Assembly: GCA_902580225.1 (NCBI GenBank)
Contig: CACHJU010000014.1
Coordinates: 1-54,354, forward strand
Reading direction: 5' to 3'
Length of the DNA: 54,354 nt
Origin: an uncultured Verrucomicrobiota bacterium
GTDB lineage: Bacteria; Verrucomicrobiota; Verrucomicrobiia; Opitutales; Seribacteraceae
Below are positions 10,098-19,224 of the stretch, piece by piece. The number at the start of each line of letters is the position of its first letter. Within the stretch, counting starts at the first letter, position 1. The notes beneath the pieces are model-generated. The model was not told the DNA's origin. It worked only from the letters and a program-made list of their open reading frames with translations, and ran no database searches. The translations under genes and the position numbers were made by a program.

Positions 10098-10118
10098 AAT
10101 TTCCTTTAAAAGGAAATT
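10098..10118 (-). terminator. Perfect 10-bp inverted repeat after galM
   Basis: AATTTCCTTT and AAAGGAAATT flank one base, forming a perfect palindrome 4 bases after the galM stop codon. On the minus strand it is followed by TTTAAAC. It could act as a weak intrinsic terminator or as a protein-binding dyad upstream of glgP. Confidence 0.4.
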
Positions 10119-10122
10119 AACC

Positions 10123-11394
10123 CTATTCGACGCTGAATTTATGGATTGTTGAATGTCTGTATGTTTCTCCGGGTCTAAGTACACAACTTTTCCAACCTTC
10201 CTCCCCCTGATGATTGGGACTATCGGGGAATACCTGAGTCTCAAGACATAATCCAGAACGTAAAGGATAAAGTTTTCCAGATTGCCCTGAAAAACTTCCG
10301 TCCAAATAGTTACCAGAATAAAACTGTATACCAGGCTGATCAGTATATATATCCATCTTTCTTCCCGAACCTGGATCGCGCAGGGTCGCTGCGTGAATCA
10401 TATTATCAATTTTTTTTCCTCCTTGGCGAATTACCCAAGTGTGATCATAACCTTTACCAAACTTAAGTTGTTCATGATCAAATTCAATTCGATCCCCAAT
10501 TACAAAGGGTTGAGTAAAATCTAAAGGTGTTCCCGAGACATTAGAAATGGAAACTGGAATGTTTGTTTCGTCCGTTGCCACGAATTGATCCGCATACAGA
10601 GTTAACTCGTGATCAAGAATTGTTGGATCACCCTCACCTGCCAGGTTAAAGTAAGTATGATTTGTTAAATTGATAATAGTTGCTTTGTCGGTTGTGGCCG
10701 AGTATTCAACTCTCAATTCATTTTCATTTGTCAATCTGTATGTAACTTTGGATGTTAAATTTCCTGGATAGCCTTCGTTGCCATCAGGGCTTCTCATGGT
10801 AAAAACCACCCCGGTGCCAGTATCTAAAAGTTTAAAATCCCATACAATTTTATCAAAGCCTACTTCTCCACCATGAAGATGATTAGGACCATTGTTGGTA
10901 GCTAATTGATATTCTTCGCCATCTATCGTGAACTTCCCCTTGGCAATTCGATTCGCATAACGACCCGCAATACATCCAAAGTAAGGGCTTTTGTCACAAT
11001 AATCGTCTAAATTCGAGAATCCTAAGGAAACATTAGAAAATTTACCATTTCTATCAGGGATTAAAATATCTTTCACTGTAGCACCATAATCAAGCAAACT
11101 GACCTGCATTTTATTAGCATTTGTAAGTATGAATAGATTAACTTTTTGGCCATCAGGCATTTTACCAAATGATTTCATTTCAACGGTCATTGCTTTGGGG
11201 GGTGTTTTTTTATTTTCGTTTAAGCCCAGTTTTTCCTTACCCGTTTGATAAATTTTTTTACTTTTATCGGAGAGGTAAGACTTACTAGTTGAATAACCGT
11301 CTTTGGTTTTCTGAGAGACTTCTATAAGCGTACATCCCCCACAAAATAGAAACTGGACATAAAAAAGAAAGGAAAGGTAGGAAAATTTATTCAT
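10123..11394 (-). CDS. galM: Aldose 1-epimerase with export signal
   Basis: Galactose mutarotase interconverts alpha and beta anomers of aldoses. Conserved segments are CIAGRYANRIAKG, NNGPNHLHGG (substrate histidine), LTNHTYFNLAGEG (catalytic histidine region) and CLETQVFPDSPNH (catalytic glutamate). The catalytic domain starts near residue 70. In front of it are a hydrophobic N-terminal segment ending FLFCGGC, which resembles a lipobox with C21 as acceptor, and a basic linker of about 45 residues. The enzyme is therefore probably exported or lipid-anchored, unlike the cytosolic E. coli GalM. The total of 423 residues exceeds the usual ~340 because of this extension. It starts 43 bases after the mutL stop. 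Confidence 0.92.
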   Translation of the reverse strand: MNKFSYLSFLFYVQFLFCGGCTLIEVSQKTKDGYSTSKSYLSDKSKKIYQTGKEKLGLNENKKTPPKAMTVEMKSFGKMPDGQKVNLFILTNANKMQVSLLDYGATVKDILIPDRNGKFSNVSLGFSNLDDYCDKSPYFGCIAGRYANRIAKGKFTIDGEEYQLATNNGPNHLHGGEVGFDKIVWDFKLLDTGTGVVFTMRSPDGNEGYPGNLTSKVTYRLTNENELRVEYSATTDKATIINLTNHTYFNLAGEGDPTILDHELTLYADQFVATDETNIPVSISNVSGTPLDFTQPFVIGDRIEFDHEQLKFGKGYDHTWVIRQGGKKIDNMIHAATLRDPGSGRKMDIYTDQPGIQFYSGNYLDGSFSGQSGKLYPLRSGLCLETQVFPDSPNHQGEEGWKSCVLRPGETYRHSTIHKFSVE

Positions 11395-11437
11395 AAAGTA
11401 TGTCTGTCTTGAAAAGACCTATTTTGAAAGAAAAAAA

Positions 11438-13282
11438 TTATAATTTCCTTCGAAATCTATTTTCAAAGTCTCTCACTGGAAGTTCATAATAAATCGGCCT
11501 TCCCTGTGGACAGGTGTATGGATTTCGACAGGAGAGTAGTTGATTGGCCAATTGAATAATCTCATTTTCAGAATAACTCTCTTTTGTACCAAGATTCTTG
11601 GTTGCCTGTTTTATCATTGCCTCCTTCGCATACTTTTCAACCTGGATCATGCCACCAGATTCAGTAGCAATTTCTAAAAAATCACGAAGATAAGAAATGG
11701 CTTCGGCAGGATTTAACCAAGCAGGGCAAGCTTCCACCCGGAAAAAATTTCTGCCAAACTCTTCAATTTCGAAACCTATTGAAGATAATTCTGGTAGACA
11801 CTCTTGTAAGAAGCCAGTTTCGGCTCCACTCAGTTCAATTGACTCTGAAAGAAGAAGGACCTGACCGCTTGTTTTATGGTTTATTGAAAATGAATCTTCA
11901 AGCTCCTCGAGCCGAATTCTCTCGTAGGCTGCCCGGCAATGAAAAACCAGTACCCCCTGTGGGGTTATAAACAAAGCCATATCCCCATGACTGTGATCGA
12001 CCAAACGCCAAGTTGCGTGAAACTCGTCTCGCAAACCAACCACATAATGATTAAGAGAAGCCATTTTCTTACTCTCTAAAAGATCTCTGCTTTTCGGTAG
12101 TTTGAGATTATCTTCTGGCATTCTTTCGGTTGAAAGATTCAGTTCAGGTTTTGCATCCGAAATTTCAAAAGATTCCGAAGGCGCGGTTGATTTAAATCTT
12201 TCTAGTAATTGATCGCTGATCTTAGGTACCATTTCTCCCGAATCCGAATCTTTCTCGAACTCAATTTTCTCTTCCTGCGGGTTGATTTCTCCAGAAATTT
12301 CCTTGACTGACTTCAAGATCGATTCAATTAAAAAATTACGAGTTTTCATCTCATCTCGGAATCTAAGTTCGCTTTTTGCAGGGTGAATATTGATATCTAC
12401 AAGACTTGAATCAATTTTAAGAAATAAAACCGCAGGTGGGAAACGCCCTCTGGGTGCATAGGTATGGTAAGCTTCTAATAAAGCATATGACATTGTTTTA
12501 CTCTCAACAGGGCGTCGATTGACATAAAACAGCATCTCCTTTCGGGTAGGACGGCTGTACCCGGGTTTACCCAATAATCCATCCAAAAACATTCCATCTT
12601 TCTCTATTTGAATAGGTGCGAGACACTCAGATAAAGACTTTCCAAAAATCTCACGCACTCGATCCTGCAAATTTTCACATGCAGGTGAGCGAAATAAAGT
12701 TCGAGTACCTTCGATTAAGGAAAATGTAATTCCCGGATGAGCCAATGCATATAACTTGGACAAATGAATAATATGTGCAGATTCTGTATTCTCTGTTTTA
12801 AGAAACTTTCTTCGACCCGGAACAGAATTAAAAAGATGGGCCACTTCTATCCGGGTTCCCTTTGGCATTCCGCACTCTTTCACGTGTATGATTTTCCCAC
12901 CGTTAATCAAAATCTCATTTCCTGCGGTGCTCAGTTCTGTTCGGGTTCTTAATGTAAACCTGCTGACGCTTGATATTGAAGGAAGAGCCTCTCCTCGAAA
13001 GCCAAAAGTTTGAATCTCATTCAAATCGCTTGCCTTTCGAATTTTACTGGTTGCGTGTCTTTCGAGACAAAGAAGAGCCTGATCTGGGGACATTCCAATC
13101 CCATCATCCTCGACGCGCAAATACGACTTTCCACCGTTGCGAAATTCAATTTCAATTTTTTGAGCTCCTGCATCTATGCTATTTTCAATTAATTCCTTTA
13201 CCACTGCAGCAGGACGCTCAACCACTTCACCAGCGGCAATTTGATTTGCAACCCGATCAGGAAGTATTCGAATTTTTGCCAT
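11438..13282 (-). CDS. mutL: DNA mismatch repair protein MutL
   Basis: GHKL ATPase that links MutS mismatch recognition to strand removal. The N-terminal ATPase motifs are intact: VVKELIENSIDAGA (residues 27-40), DDGIGM and TFGFRGEALPSI. At 614 residues it has a normal C-terminal dimerisation domain with CPQGRPIYYELP. The DQHA(x)2E(x)4E endonuclease motif expected near residue 447 reads FHCRAAYERIRLEELE, so the metal-binding Asp and Gln are missing, and the ACR-type motif is not recognisable. This suggests a MutL without nicking activity. The start MAKIRILPDRVANQIAAGEV is canonical (ATG at 13282). Confidence 0.96.
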   Translation of the reverse strand: MAKIRILPDRVANQIAAGEVVERPAAVVKELIENSIDAGAQKIEIEFRNGGKSYLRVEDDGIGMSPDQALLCLERHATSKIRKASDLNEIQTFGFRGEALPSISSVSRFTLRTRTELSTAGNEILINGGKIIHVKECGMPKGTRIEVAHLFNSVPGRRKFLKTENTESAHIIHLSKLYALAHPGITFSLIEGTRTLFRSPACENLQDRVREIFGKSLSECLAPIQIEKDGMFLDGLLGKPGYSRPTRKEMLFYVNRRPVESKTMSYALLEAYHTYAPRGRFPPAVLFLKIDSSLVDINIHPAKSELRFRDEMKTRNFLIESILKSVKEISGEINPQEEKIEFEKDSDSGEMVPKISDQLLERFKSTAPSESFEISDAKPELNLSTERMPEDNLKLPKSRDLLESKKMASLNHYVVGLRDEFHATWRLVDHSHGDMALFITPQGVLVFHCRAAYERIRLEELEDSFSINHKTSGQVLLLSESIELSGAETGFLQECLPELSSIGFEIEEFGRNFFRVEACPAWLNPAEAISYLRDFLEIATESGGMIQVEKYAKEAMIKQATKNLGTKESYSENEIIQLANQLLSCRNPYTCPQGRPIYYELPVRDFENRFRRKL

Positions 13283-13382
13283 TATCTTTTCGTAAGGCTA
13301 AGGCTCAAATCTGCCAACGGGAAAATACATTTTTTATATTCATGCTTGGGCAAAGCCCTCTTCTCTGACATGAAACAAGTAG

Positions 13383-15389
13383 ATGCAAAATCAATTATCT
13401 GATCAATCAAGTCTTTACCTTAGGCAACATGCCAATCAACCCGTGCAATGGATGCCGTGGACACGGGAGGCCTTTGAATTGGCTAAGAAACTCGATAAAC
13501 CAATCCTATTATCAATTGGATATTCAGCCTGTCATTGGTGCCATGTTATGTCAGTTGAATCTTTTGAAGACTCCTACATAGCCTCGATTATGAACCGACA
13601 CTTTGTCTGCATTAAAGTCGATCGTGAGGAAAGACCCGATGTTGATCAGACATACTTAGATGCGGTGCGAATGTTTAACCAAACAGCAGGTTGGCCACTA
13701 AATGTTTTTTGCCTCCCTGACGGTAGCCCCTTTTGGGGAGGTACTTATTTCCCAAAAGAAGATAAAGGCCAAGAAATTGTTCCCTGGCCTCAAGTATTAA
13801 TGAGGATAGCCGAACATTATAAAAGAGAAAAAGCAGAATTGGAAGAGAATGCCAAGAATGTGGTAAGTAATTTACTTCATGCAAATAACGCTCTTTCCTC
13901 AAATGAGAATGAATGGACCAACGAATTGCTCTTAAGCTCTGCTAAAAGTATCTGCCAAAGCCATGATGATTTGGATGGTGGATTTACACCACCTCCTAAA
14001 TTTCCATCCCCCATGAAAATTGATTTCCTGCTCTCGATTCGAGAAGCACAATCTGTTCGCTTAAATCGGAAGCTAATGGAAAAAATCGACCTTTCAATTT
14101 CCACCACATTATCCAAAATGGCCAGTGGAGGAATCTATGATCAAATTGGTGGTGGTTTTTTCAGGTATAGCATGGATGCTAAATGGCAGGTTCCACACTT
14201 TGAAAAAATGCTATATGATAATGCCTTGCTCATCTCAACATACTCCCGTGCATACCAAAAATTTCCTGATCCAAGCTTCAAAAAAGTTGTGGAACAAACT
14301 ATTGGTTGGCTAAACCATAAAATGATAGACGAGAACGGAGGCTATTTCTCTTCCGTTAATGCGGATAATGACGAAGGAGAGGGCGAATATTATTTTTGGA
14401 CATATCCTGAAATTCAAGAAGTTTTGGGGGAAGCAGATGCGAATAAATTTGCAAGTGCATATGAAATCTTGAAAGAGGGTATTTTTGAAGGAGGCAAATC
14501 TCTTCCAGTTCGCCCAGATAAAACCGGGAAAGAGGCAACTTCATATGAAGAATTAGAGAAAAAACTACTTTTAAACAGAGAAAACAAAATCGAACCAAGC
14601 AAAGATAGGAAAAAAATCACCTCTTGGAATGCACTCTTAATTCGGGGACTGGTCGATGCCGCACGGGCATTCAACCGAAAAGATTGGCTTCAAAATGCCA
14701 TTAATTTAAATGGATGGATGACCCAAAAACTCATTTCCAAGGAATTCGATATTTATTCTATTTTATTTGAGAATAAACGACTTTCCTCCTTTTCATTCTT
14801 AGATGATTATGCATTCTGGGCTGAAAGTCTTATTAACCTTAGCTCCATAAGTGACTGGGTAGAGGAAGGAAGTTCCTCTAAATTTATTCACCAAGCTGAA
14901 CAAATAACTCTTTCTGGAATCCAAAAATTTAAGGATCCGCAATTATGCGGTTTCTATTTCAGTAAAAATGAAAATAACGATCCCGCTCAGGTAAGAAAAA
15001 AGTTTTGGTATGACAACGCAACCCCCTCGGCAAATTCTTCTCTTCTGCGAGTTTTTTCTACCCTCTACGAAATAACAAAAAAAGAAAGTTGGCTTAAAGA
15101 ATATAAGCAAGCTCTTGCCGGATATCCAAATTTATGCCGGCAAGCTCCACAAGGAATTGGGCATGCTCTCGCTTCCATTACCGAAATGGAAGTTGGCATA
15201 TGCTCAATCTGCTGTTCCAAAGAACAAATAGATAACATTTTGAAAAAAATTTCGAAAAGCCCATACCGACCAATTTTTGTAACAATTTCGAAGGATCAAA
15301 AAAAAGATCAAATAAGACTAAAGATTAGGGGCGAATTTGACGAAAAAATGAACAGTGTCAACGAATCTATTGAAAAAATCTTTAAGTAA
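13383..15389 (+). CDS. DUF255 thioredoxin-domain protein (YyaL/SSP411 family)
   Basis: A 668-residue member of the YyaL/spermatogenesis-associated-protein-20 family. The N-terminal thioredoxin fold begins SSLYLRQHANQPVQWMPW and carries the redox-like YSACHWCHVM motif (cysteines at 50 and 53). RPDVDQTYLDAV and GGWPL-like (AGWPLNVFCLPDG) segments follow. The remainder is an alpha/alpha-barrel resembling N-acylglucosamine epimerases or glycoside hydrolases (GGIYDQIGGGFFRYSMD, VPHFEKMLYDNA, TSWNALLIRGL). The cellular role is not settled. It is divergent from mutL (100 bases between starts) and convergent with the next gene, with only 2 bases between stops. The C-terminal third is less conserved and AT-rich. 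Confidence 0.88.
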   Translation: MQNQLSDQSSLYLRQHANQPVQWMPWTREAFELAKKLDKPILLSIGYSACHWCHVMSVESFEDSYIASIMNRHFVCIKVDREERPDVDQTYLDAVRMFNQTAGWPLNVFCLPDGSPFWGGTYFPKEDKGQEIVPWPQVLMRIAEHYKREKAELEENAKNVVSNLLHANNALSSNENEWTNELLLSSAKSICQSHDDLDGGFTPPPKFPSPMKIDFLLSIREAQSVRLNRKLMEKIDLSISTTLSKMASGGIYDQIGGGFFRYSMDAKWQVPHFEKMLYDNALLISTYSRAYQKFPDPSFKKVVEQTIGWLNHKMIDENGGYFSSVNADNDEGEGEYYFWTYPEIQEVLGEADANKFASAYEILKEGIFEGGKSLPVRPDKTGKEATSYEELEKKLLLNRENKIEPSKDRKKITSWNALLIRGLVDAARAFNRKDWLQNAINLNGWMTQKLISKEFDIYSILFENKRLSSFSFLDDYAFWAESLINLSSISDWVEEGSSSKFIHQAEQITLSGIQKFKDPQLCGFYFSKNENNDPAQVRKKFWYDNATPSANSSLLRVFSTLYEITKKESWLKEYKQALAGYPNLCRQAPQGIGHALASITEMEVGICSICCSKEQIDNILKKISKSPYRPIFVTISKDQKKDQIRLKIRGEFDEKMNSVNESIEKIFK

Positions 15390-15407
15390 AATTAAGACTT
15401 TTTTTCC
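15373..15407. terminator. Possible bidirectional AU-rich terminator
   Basis: Around the two facing stop codons an A-run and TCTTTAA (15373-15386) can pair imperfectly with TTAAGA plus a T-run (15392-15405). This leaves A-rich and T-rich arms suitable for termination in both directions. The stem has a bulge and is weak. Confidence 0.35.
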
Positions 15408-15667
15408 TTATCTATTAATCGACTTAATGATCGACCGTCTTCTTTTACCACCTTCTCCGCTATATCCATAATATTATAATTTTCATTCTCTAGGGACGCG
15501 TGAGCAACTTGAATAGCGGCTCTAATCAATTTAGAATCCGTCTTGATCCGCAACCCGGTCTTGGACATAACTCGCTCTATTCCATCTAGCAAAGAGAGAT
15601 CTTCCTGGGTTAAGGTTATTGTTCGAACTACCCTTTTAGGCAGAGTTGACGATGATTTTTCTTCCAT
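15392..15667 (-). CDS. Small hypothetical protein, RHH-like
   Basis: A 91-residue protein from the ATG at 15667 (MEEKSSSTLPKRVVRTI); a longer reading to 15727 would need a TTG start. The segment RVVRTITLTQEDLSLLDGIE, followed by a basic helix and DSKLIRAAIQVAHAS, has the strand-helix-helix pattern of ribbon-helix-helix DNA-binding proteins. This is a pattern match by eye only. The C-terminal part is charged and helical. It lies 81 bases downstream of transaldolase on the same strand and could be the last gene of that transcript. I do not recognise a named family. Confidence 0.6.
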   Translation of the reverse strand: MEEKSSSTLPKRVVRTITLTQEDLSLLDGIERVMSKTGLRIKTDSKLIRAAIQVAHASLENENYNIMDIAEKVVKEDGRSLSRLIDKEKKS

Positions 15668-15748
15668 ATCATAAATTTTTAACCGAAGACTAAATACATG
15701 TAAAACACAAATACTCCAAAACTGCAATTAGCTTAGATAAAAGCTAAT

Positions 15749-16705
15749 TTAGGAAAAGATCAAATCCTTCAACAGTTGTTCTAGAGCTTTCACATCCGCT
15801 GAAAATTTCCTTATACCTTCAGCCAGCTTTTCGGTAGCCATTGCATCTTCATTCAGAATAAAACGAAAACTTGATTCATTAATCTCCATTTTTTCAATGG
15901 TCGAATTCTTCGCTATACTTGCATCTAGCTTTACTTCAATAAGAGAAAAATCATTTTGCATTTCTTCTAGAAGATTCGGGCCTACAGTGAGTAGATCACA
16001 ACCCACTAACTCTTTAATCTCGCCCGTATTCCTAAAACTAGCACCCATAACTTCTGTTGGGTATCCAAATTTTTTATAGTAATTAAATATTTGAATAACC
16101 GATTGAACTCCAGGATCTTCAACACCTAAAAACTCTTTTCCATATTCCTTCCGGTGCCAGTCTAAAATTCGCCCCACAAAAGGTGAAATCAGCTGGGAGC
16201 CAGCCTCCGCACAGGCAACTGCTTGGACTAAAGAAAACAATAAAGTCATATTAGTGTGGATACCTTCCTGTTCCAAAACTTTTGAAACTTCTACACCTTC
16301 CCAGGTCGAGGCCAACTTAATAAGAATACGATCTCGAGAAACCCCATTTTCTTCATAAAGAGAAATAATCGAACGGGCTTTCTCTAAACTAGCATCATAA
16401 TCAAAAGATAACCGCGCATCTACCTCTGTGGATACTCTGCCAGGCACCACATTTAAGATTGAGAGACCAAATTGAACAAGGAGTAGATCCATTATCTGAT
16501 CCACATCATTAATCCCATTTAACTTGGCTGAATTGATTACCTGTTCGACCAAACTAGCATATTCTTGCTGCTTAGATGCTTTTAAAATCAAACTTGGATT
16601 TGTGGTGGCATCCCTAGGGGCGTACTGCTTAATAGACTCAAAATTACCAGTATCAGCAACAACAATTGTATGCTCCTTTAATTGATCTAATACAGATATA
16701 GCCAT
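15749..16705 (-). CDS. tal: Transaldolase
   Basis: Class I Schiff-base enzyme of the non-oxidative pentose phosphate pathway, transferring a dihydroxyacetone unit between sugar phosphates. Its 318 residues match the TalB subfamily. The Schiff-base lysine is K130 in [12 protein letters not shown], and [12 protein letters not shown] and [17 protein letters not shown] are both present. The ATG at 16705 lies 25 bases after the class II aldolase stop, so aldolase and transaldolase form a small central-carbon operon. There is no Shine-Dalgarno. Confidence 0.96.
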   Translation of the reverse strand: MAISVLDQLKEHTIVVADTGNFESIKQYAPRDATTNPSLILKASKQQEYASLVEQVINSAKLNGINDVDQIMDLLLVQFGLSILNVVPGRVSTEVDARLSFDYDASLEKARSIISLYEENGVSRDRILIKLASTWEGVEVSKVLEQEGIHTNMTLLFSLVQAVACAEAGSQLISPFVGRILDWHRKEYGKEFLGVEDPGVQSVIQIFNYYKKFGYPTEVMGASFRNTGEIKELVGCDLLTVGPNLLEEMQNDFSLIEVKLDASIAKNSTIEKMEINESSFRFILNEDAMATEKLAEGIRKFSADVKALEQLLKDLIFS

Positions 16706-16730
16706 GTTAAAAAAGCGTAGAGATTATTTG

Positions 16731-17804
16731 TTAAGCAGAATTCCTGTTTAAACAATTCAAGTCATCAAAAGAGCGGGTTAACCTTTCTACAAATGCGGTT
16801 TCTCCACTCCGGAGCCATGCTCGAGGATCATAATATTTCTTGTTAGGCTTGTCGTCTCCGTCAGGATTGCCCAACTGTCCCTGTAAATAGTCCTTTTTGC
16901 CATTATAATATCCATGAACTCCATCCCAAAAAGCCCACTGCATATCGGTATCCAAGTTCATTTTAACCACACCATAACCTATTGCCTCTCGAATTTGCTC
17001 GCGGGAAGAACCGGAACCACCATGAAAAACAAAATGGATAGGTCGGTCAGACAAACCGTGTTTTTCTTTAACATACTCTTGTGAGTTCAGAAGTATTTTG
17101 GGCGTCAGTTCCACATTACCCGGTTTGTAAACCCCATGAACATTTCCAAAAGCTGCGGCTACAGTGAAACGATTACTCACCTCCGACAAAATTTCGTAAG
17201 CTTGGTTTACCTCCTCGGGTTGGGTGTATAAACGAGCTGTATCTATGTCCGTATTATCCACGCCATCCTCTTCTCCCCCGGTTACACCAAGTTCAATTTC
17301 AATTGTCATACCAATTTTGTCCATTCTTTCAAAATAGGTTTTGCAAGTATCCAAATTATCTTCAATCGGTTCCTCCGACAGATCAAGCATGTGTGAACTG
17401 TATAAGGGTTTCCCTTTTGTATTATAAAAATTTTCCCCGGCATCAAGTAAACCATCGATCCATGGCAGTAATTTTCGAGCTGCATGGTCAGTATGAAGAA
17501 TAACTGGCACATCGTATGCCTCTGCCATCGCATGCACATGCATGGCTCCAGAAACGGAACCAGCGATAGCGGCTTGCTGATCATGGTTAGACAAACTTTT
17601 ACCAGCATAGAAAACCCCACCTCCATTCGAAAATTGAATCATAACCGGGGAGTTTAATTCTGCAGCGGTTTCTAGAACAGCGTTAATTGAGTTGGTTCCA
17701 ACCACATTGACTGCGGGCAGTGCGTAACCATTCTTAAGAGCGTCATCGAAAATAGCCTGCACTTCGTCTCCGGTTGCTACTCCACCTTTAAATTTTTTAC
17801 TCAT
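16731..17804 (-). CDS. fbaA: Class II fructose-bisphosphate aldolase
   Basis: Zinc-dependent aldolase that interconverts fructose 1,6-bisphosphate with glyceraldehyde 3-phosphate and dihydroxyacetone phosphate. At 357 residues it belongs to the long FbaA (class IIA) type. VILHTDHAARKLLPWIDG contains the catalytic Asp106 and zinc-ligand His107; IEIELGVTGGEEDGVDN and FVFHGGSGSS supply further metal and phosphate contacts. The ATG at 17804 is preceded by TTGAAA, a 17-base spacer and TAATAT only three bases before the start codon. That would place the transcription start at or near the ATG, if it is a promoter. Confidence 0.96.
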   Translation of the reverse strand: MSKKFKGGVATGDEVQAIFDDALKNGYALPAVNVVGTNSINAVLETAAELNSPVMIQFSNGGGVFYAGKSLSNHDQQAAIAGSVSGAMHVHAMAEAYDVPVILHTDHAARKLLPWIDGLLDAGENFYNTKGKPLYSSHMLDLSEEPIEDNLDTCKTYFERMDKIGMTIEIELGVTGGEEDGVDNTDIDTARLYTQPEEVNQAYEILSEVSNRFTVAAAFGNVHGVYKPGNVELTPKILLNSQEYVKEKHGLSDRPIHFVFHGGSGSSREQIREAIGYGVVKMNLDTDMQWAFWDGVHGYYNGKKDYLQGQLGNPDGDDKPNKKYYDPRAWLRSGETAFVERLTRSFDDLNCLNRNSA

Positions 17805-17909
17805 AATATATTATTTAGATTGTAAATTGATTTCAATTTTTCTCACATCTCACTTATTCAGGCAAAACTAAAAAACTAAGAATATATTTTATTTGTTTCT
17901 GAAATGAAT

Positions 17910-18398
17910 TTATTTGTTAAGTAATTCACTTAAATCGCCGGTTCCAAGTGCCTCTTCAACTTCTTCTAATTTAATGAAAGTGGTTCGGGTGTGGGGCAAT
18001 TTATACCGTTTAAAAACTCCTTTATCCAATAGATAATATAGCTTTCTGGAAGAAATCCTCAACACTTTAGCAGCCTCAGAAATCCTGAGGATTTTTGGGG
18101 TGGGTGGTTTTCTGAGATCGTTTAAAAAACCTTGCTGAGTCCGAACTGAACTTTCAATAACCTCGATTCTTTGATCAATGGCATCCAGGCGATCTTTGAT
18201 TTCATTAAGTGCCAGAAAAATGATCTCATTTTCAAGTTCAGTTGAACCACGAATACCTAATTCCTGCTCTTTTTCATTCCGGAAACGAACCGCATCAATT
18301 CGACTTCGAAAATATTTACGATGCCGTTTTTTACGATAAATCCATGTTATACAATGTGGAGACGCCCGACCGCTTGCCAAAGAATAAGATACTTTCAT
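17910..18398 (-). CDS. Excisionase-like helix-turn-helix protein
   Basis: A 162-residue protein with three parts. The N-terminal ~50 residues are very basic (RKKRHRKYFRSRIDAVRFR) and could contact nucleic acid. A coiled-coil-like middle follows (EIKDRLDAIDQRIEVIESSV). The C-terminal HTH_17/excisionase-type domain has ILRISEAAKVLRISSRKLYY followed by LLDKGVFKRYKLP. Such domains occur in transcription regulators as well as phage excisionases; no phage genes are near, so regulator is more likely. It precedes the aldolase by 105 bases on the same strand and is divergent from the Minf_1886 gene. Confidence 0.7.
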   Translation of the reverse strand: MKVSYSLASGRASPHCITWIYRKKRHRKYFRSRIDAVRFRNEKEQELGIRGSTELENEIIFLALNEIKDRLDAIDQRIEVIESSVRTQQGFLNDLRKPPTPKILRISEAAKVLRISSRKLYYLLDKGVFKRYKLPHTRTTFIKLEEVEEALGTGDLSELLNK

Positions 18399-18482
18399 TT
18401 TAATTTGAGCATTGAATTCATGAAAGGATCTTATAAAACTCTATACTGTTCATCTACTCAACCCTTAAGAATTTAAAATTAA

Positions 18483-18890
18483 ATGAGTGAAAAGAATTTT
18501 CCAGAAGTTATTAAAGAAATACACACCAAAGACGATCGATTTGGAAAAGGAGCCTATTACTTTATTCGCGAAGCTTTGGATCACACTCTCAAAAACTTGG
18601 AAAAAGAAGACCGGAAAAATAAAGGTCATGTTTCAGGAATTGAATTATTAAACGGAATTCGCGATTATGCACTTGATCGTTTTGGACCTATGACAATGAC
18701 TCTGATGGAACACTGGAATATTTCTAAGTGCAGAGACTTTGGAGATATTGTATTCAATCTGGTCGACCATGGAATTTTAGGTAGAACTGAAAATGATTCT
18801 TTAGATGATTTTGAGGGAGGCTATAATTTTAGTGAAGCCTTCGAACATCCATTCCTTCCCAAAGATGAAGAAAGTACAAATTTAAATTAA
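18483..18890 (+). CDS. Minf_1886 family protein
   Basis: A 135-residue cytosolic protein matching the Minf_1886 family, a conserved protein of Verrucomicrobia, Planctomycetes and relatives with unknown function. Recognisable segments are DDRFGKGAYYFIREALDHTL, HVSGIELLNGIRDYALDRFG and WNISKCRDFGDIVFNLV, ending in EAFEHPFLP. It is a useful taxonomic marker for the window. The ATG at 18483 follows an A/T-only stretch without a Shine-Dalgarno. The stop faces the next gene's stop 12 bases away. Confidence 0.85.
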   Translation: MSEKNFPEVIKEIHTKDDRFGKGAYYFIREALDHTLKNLEKEDRKNKGHVSGIELLNGIRDYALDRFGPMTMTLMEHWNISKCRDFGDIVFNLVDHGILGRTENDSLDDFEGGYNFSEAFEHPFLPKDEESTNLN

Positions 18891-18902
18891 ATTTTTCTAA
18901 AA

Positions 18903-19127
18903 TCAGCCAATTATAAAAGCGTAAATTATTAAAACCAAAGCAACTATTCCAATTCCAGCATAAATCTTTTTCATTTGCACAGAATGTCGACCGGTTCCAA
19001 AAGCACCGCCCTGGCTTGGAATAAATTTAATATCATCCTCAATCAGCTTGGCTTTGGAGCAGGCGGGACATCTTTCCCCGTCTTTATGGTGCCATTCAAA
19101 ATCACAATCTGGACAAATTTTAAACAT
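18903..19127 (-). CDS. Small zinc-ribbon membrane protein
   Basis: A 74-residue protein. An N-terminal C-x2-C...C-x2-C zinc ribbon (CPDCDFEWHHKDGERCPAC) is joined by a short linker to one C-terminal transmembrane helix (AGIGIVALVLIIYAFIIG). With so few residues after the helix, the ribbon probably faces the cytosol. No family is recognised. It is divergent from the Sel1-repeat gene, with 97 bases between starts. Confidence 0.65.
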   Translation of the reverse strand: MFKICPDCDFEWHHKDGERCPACSKAKLIEDDIKFIPSQGGAFGTGRHSVQMKKIYAGIGIVALVLIIYAFIIG

Positions 19128-19224
19128 ATAATATACATATGAGGAAGTTACCCTTATTCACAAATGTAGATTAAACTTGCTCAACATGCTTTTTATGGCA
19201 AGAAAAGAAACAATTGCCTAAATT

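Noticed and set aside
10041-10244. 67-codon minus-strand ORF across the galM end
   Set aside because: It overlaps conserved galM sequence in another frame and lacks any family features.
17910-18398. Phage excisionase
   Set aside because: The HTH domain is of that fold, but no integrase or phage gene is near and the gene sits before central metabolism genes.
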